From positions 1 to 38,926 of the forward strand of contig WQTE01000013.1 in assembly GCA_009786445.1 (NCBI GenBank): DNA of 38,926 nt. The letters run 5' to 3'. Positions 38,742-38,926 of the stretch are shown one piece after another (position 1 is the stretch's first letter; every line of letters begins with the position of its first letter). This stretch comes from Oscillospiraceae bacterium (lineage in GTDB: Bacteria > Bacillota > Clostridia > Oscillospirales > Oscillospiraceae). The position numbers and the translations under genes were made by a program. Below the pieces are notes generated by a model that worked only from the letters and a program-made list of their open reading frames with translations, made no database searches and was not told where the DNA came from.

Positions 38742-38926
38742 TTTGCAAAACCACCATTCCCCAGTTCGAATCTAGGTGTCGCCTCCAAAACGAAAGCCTC
38801 TATCTTTTTGTTAAAAACCGACAATATTATTTCCGGGAATATTTCGCGCCTTGTGAATTCACGGTATTCCATCTCTTCGTTTGACCTTCCGCTTACTAAA
38901 GATTTTTTTGTTATTACATTATCAGA
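38720..38926 (-). other. possible gene end running off the right edge
   Basis: An open minus-strand frame of 68 codons enters from the window edge and stops at 38720. Its last roughly 20 codons are antisense to the tRNA-Cys copy and so would have been replaced by the insertion. The part outside the repeat (NEEMEYREFTRREIFPEII) looks protein-like, but no family was recognised. It may be the C-terminus of a neighbour whose end was altered by integration, or a chance frame. Confidence 0.2.
38742..38790 (+). repeat. attR-like copy of the tRNA-Cys 3' part
   Basis: 49 bases matching 36700-36748 with C for T and A for G at two positions. The 5' half of the tRNA is missing, so this is not a functional tRNA. 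It marks the right edge of the island. Confidence 0.8.

Larger units (their letters stand above)
36746..38790. mobile_element. 2-kb tRNA-Cys-targeted insertion lacking its own recombinase
   Basis: Direct 49-base repeats at 36700-36748 and 38742-38790 give a unit of 2042 bases, the classic signature of site-specific integration into a tRNA 3' end that leaves the tRNA intact. Inside are a GNAT gene, an antitoxin-like gene and a toxin-antitoxin-like pair. No integrase lies between the repeats, so it is a non-autonomous or decayed element, or it used a recombinase elsewhere. Confidence 0.65.

Noticed and set aside
38742..38790. Second functional tRNA-Cys
   Set aside because: Acceptor 5' strand and D-arm are missing, so it cannot fold as a tRNA.

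Overview
The window looks like chromosomal DNA of a low-to-moderate-GC Bacillota, most likely a clostridial (Oscillospirales-like) bacterium. The evidence is the gene order, the AGGAGG ribosome binding sites, sigma-A type promoters (TTGACA-17-TATAAT), CarD next to ispDF, a CdaA/CdaR pair, RemA, and a PASTA-kinase cluster in the order known from Bacillus. The species is not identifiable from the sequence alone.

Layout. (1) 1-1733: a small replication module with a long perfect-arm hairpin, a CRESS-type Rep (HUH nuclease plus SF3-like helicase), an overlapping coiled-coil gene, then a strong promoter, a second hairpin and TTATAAC repeats. It is followed by a complete Xer-type tyrosine recombinase (1746-2744). 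(2) 2785-10039, minus strand: def-fmt-rlmN-prpC-prkC-rsgA-dacA, covering translation initiation, rRNA modification, Ser/Thr phosphosignalling and the cell wall. (3) 10255-12057, plus strand: a methyl-accepting chemotaxis protein inserted between def and priA, ending in a hairpin terminator shared with priA. (4) 12138-20120, minus strand: carD-ispD-ispF-cdaA-cdaR-yicC-remA-gmk-rpoZ-priA, apparently one long operon from a promoter before carD. Blocks 2 and 4 together match the Bacillus yloC-remA-gmk-rpoZ-priA-def-fmt-rlmN-prpC-prkC-rsgA order, without coaBC, rsmB and rpe. (5) 20344-31092, minus strand: rpoB-rpoC-rpsL-rpsG-fusA, with its own promoter and no rplJL in front or tuf behind. (6) 31329-32635: a small TPR-like gene, tRNA-Val and a class II aldolase.

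(7) 32636-36210: a 755-bp gene-free region with several structured elements, including a three-way-junction RNA candidate whose two outer hairpins carry the same ACTCAG loop. It precedes a 939-residue envelope protein with a signal peptide, four membrane segments and seven C-C-C-H repeats. (8) 36353-36745: tRNA-Asp, -Phe, -Gly and -Cys. (9) 36746-38790: a 2-kb insertion bounded by a 49-bp copy of the 3' part of tRNA-Cys. It carries a GNAT acetyltransferase, an antitoxin-like gene and a probable toxin-antitoxin pair, but no recombinase. The last 136 bases hold the possible end of a gene running off the window.

The housekeeping blocks are ordinary. The accessory material is at the two ends (Rep/Xer module; tRNA-Cys island) and in the 32.6-36.2 kb region (structured RNA candidate and Cys/His repeat surface protein).
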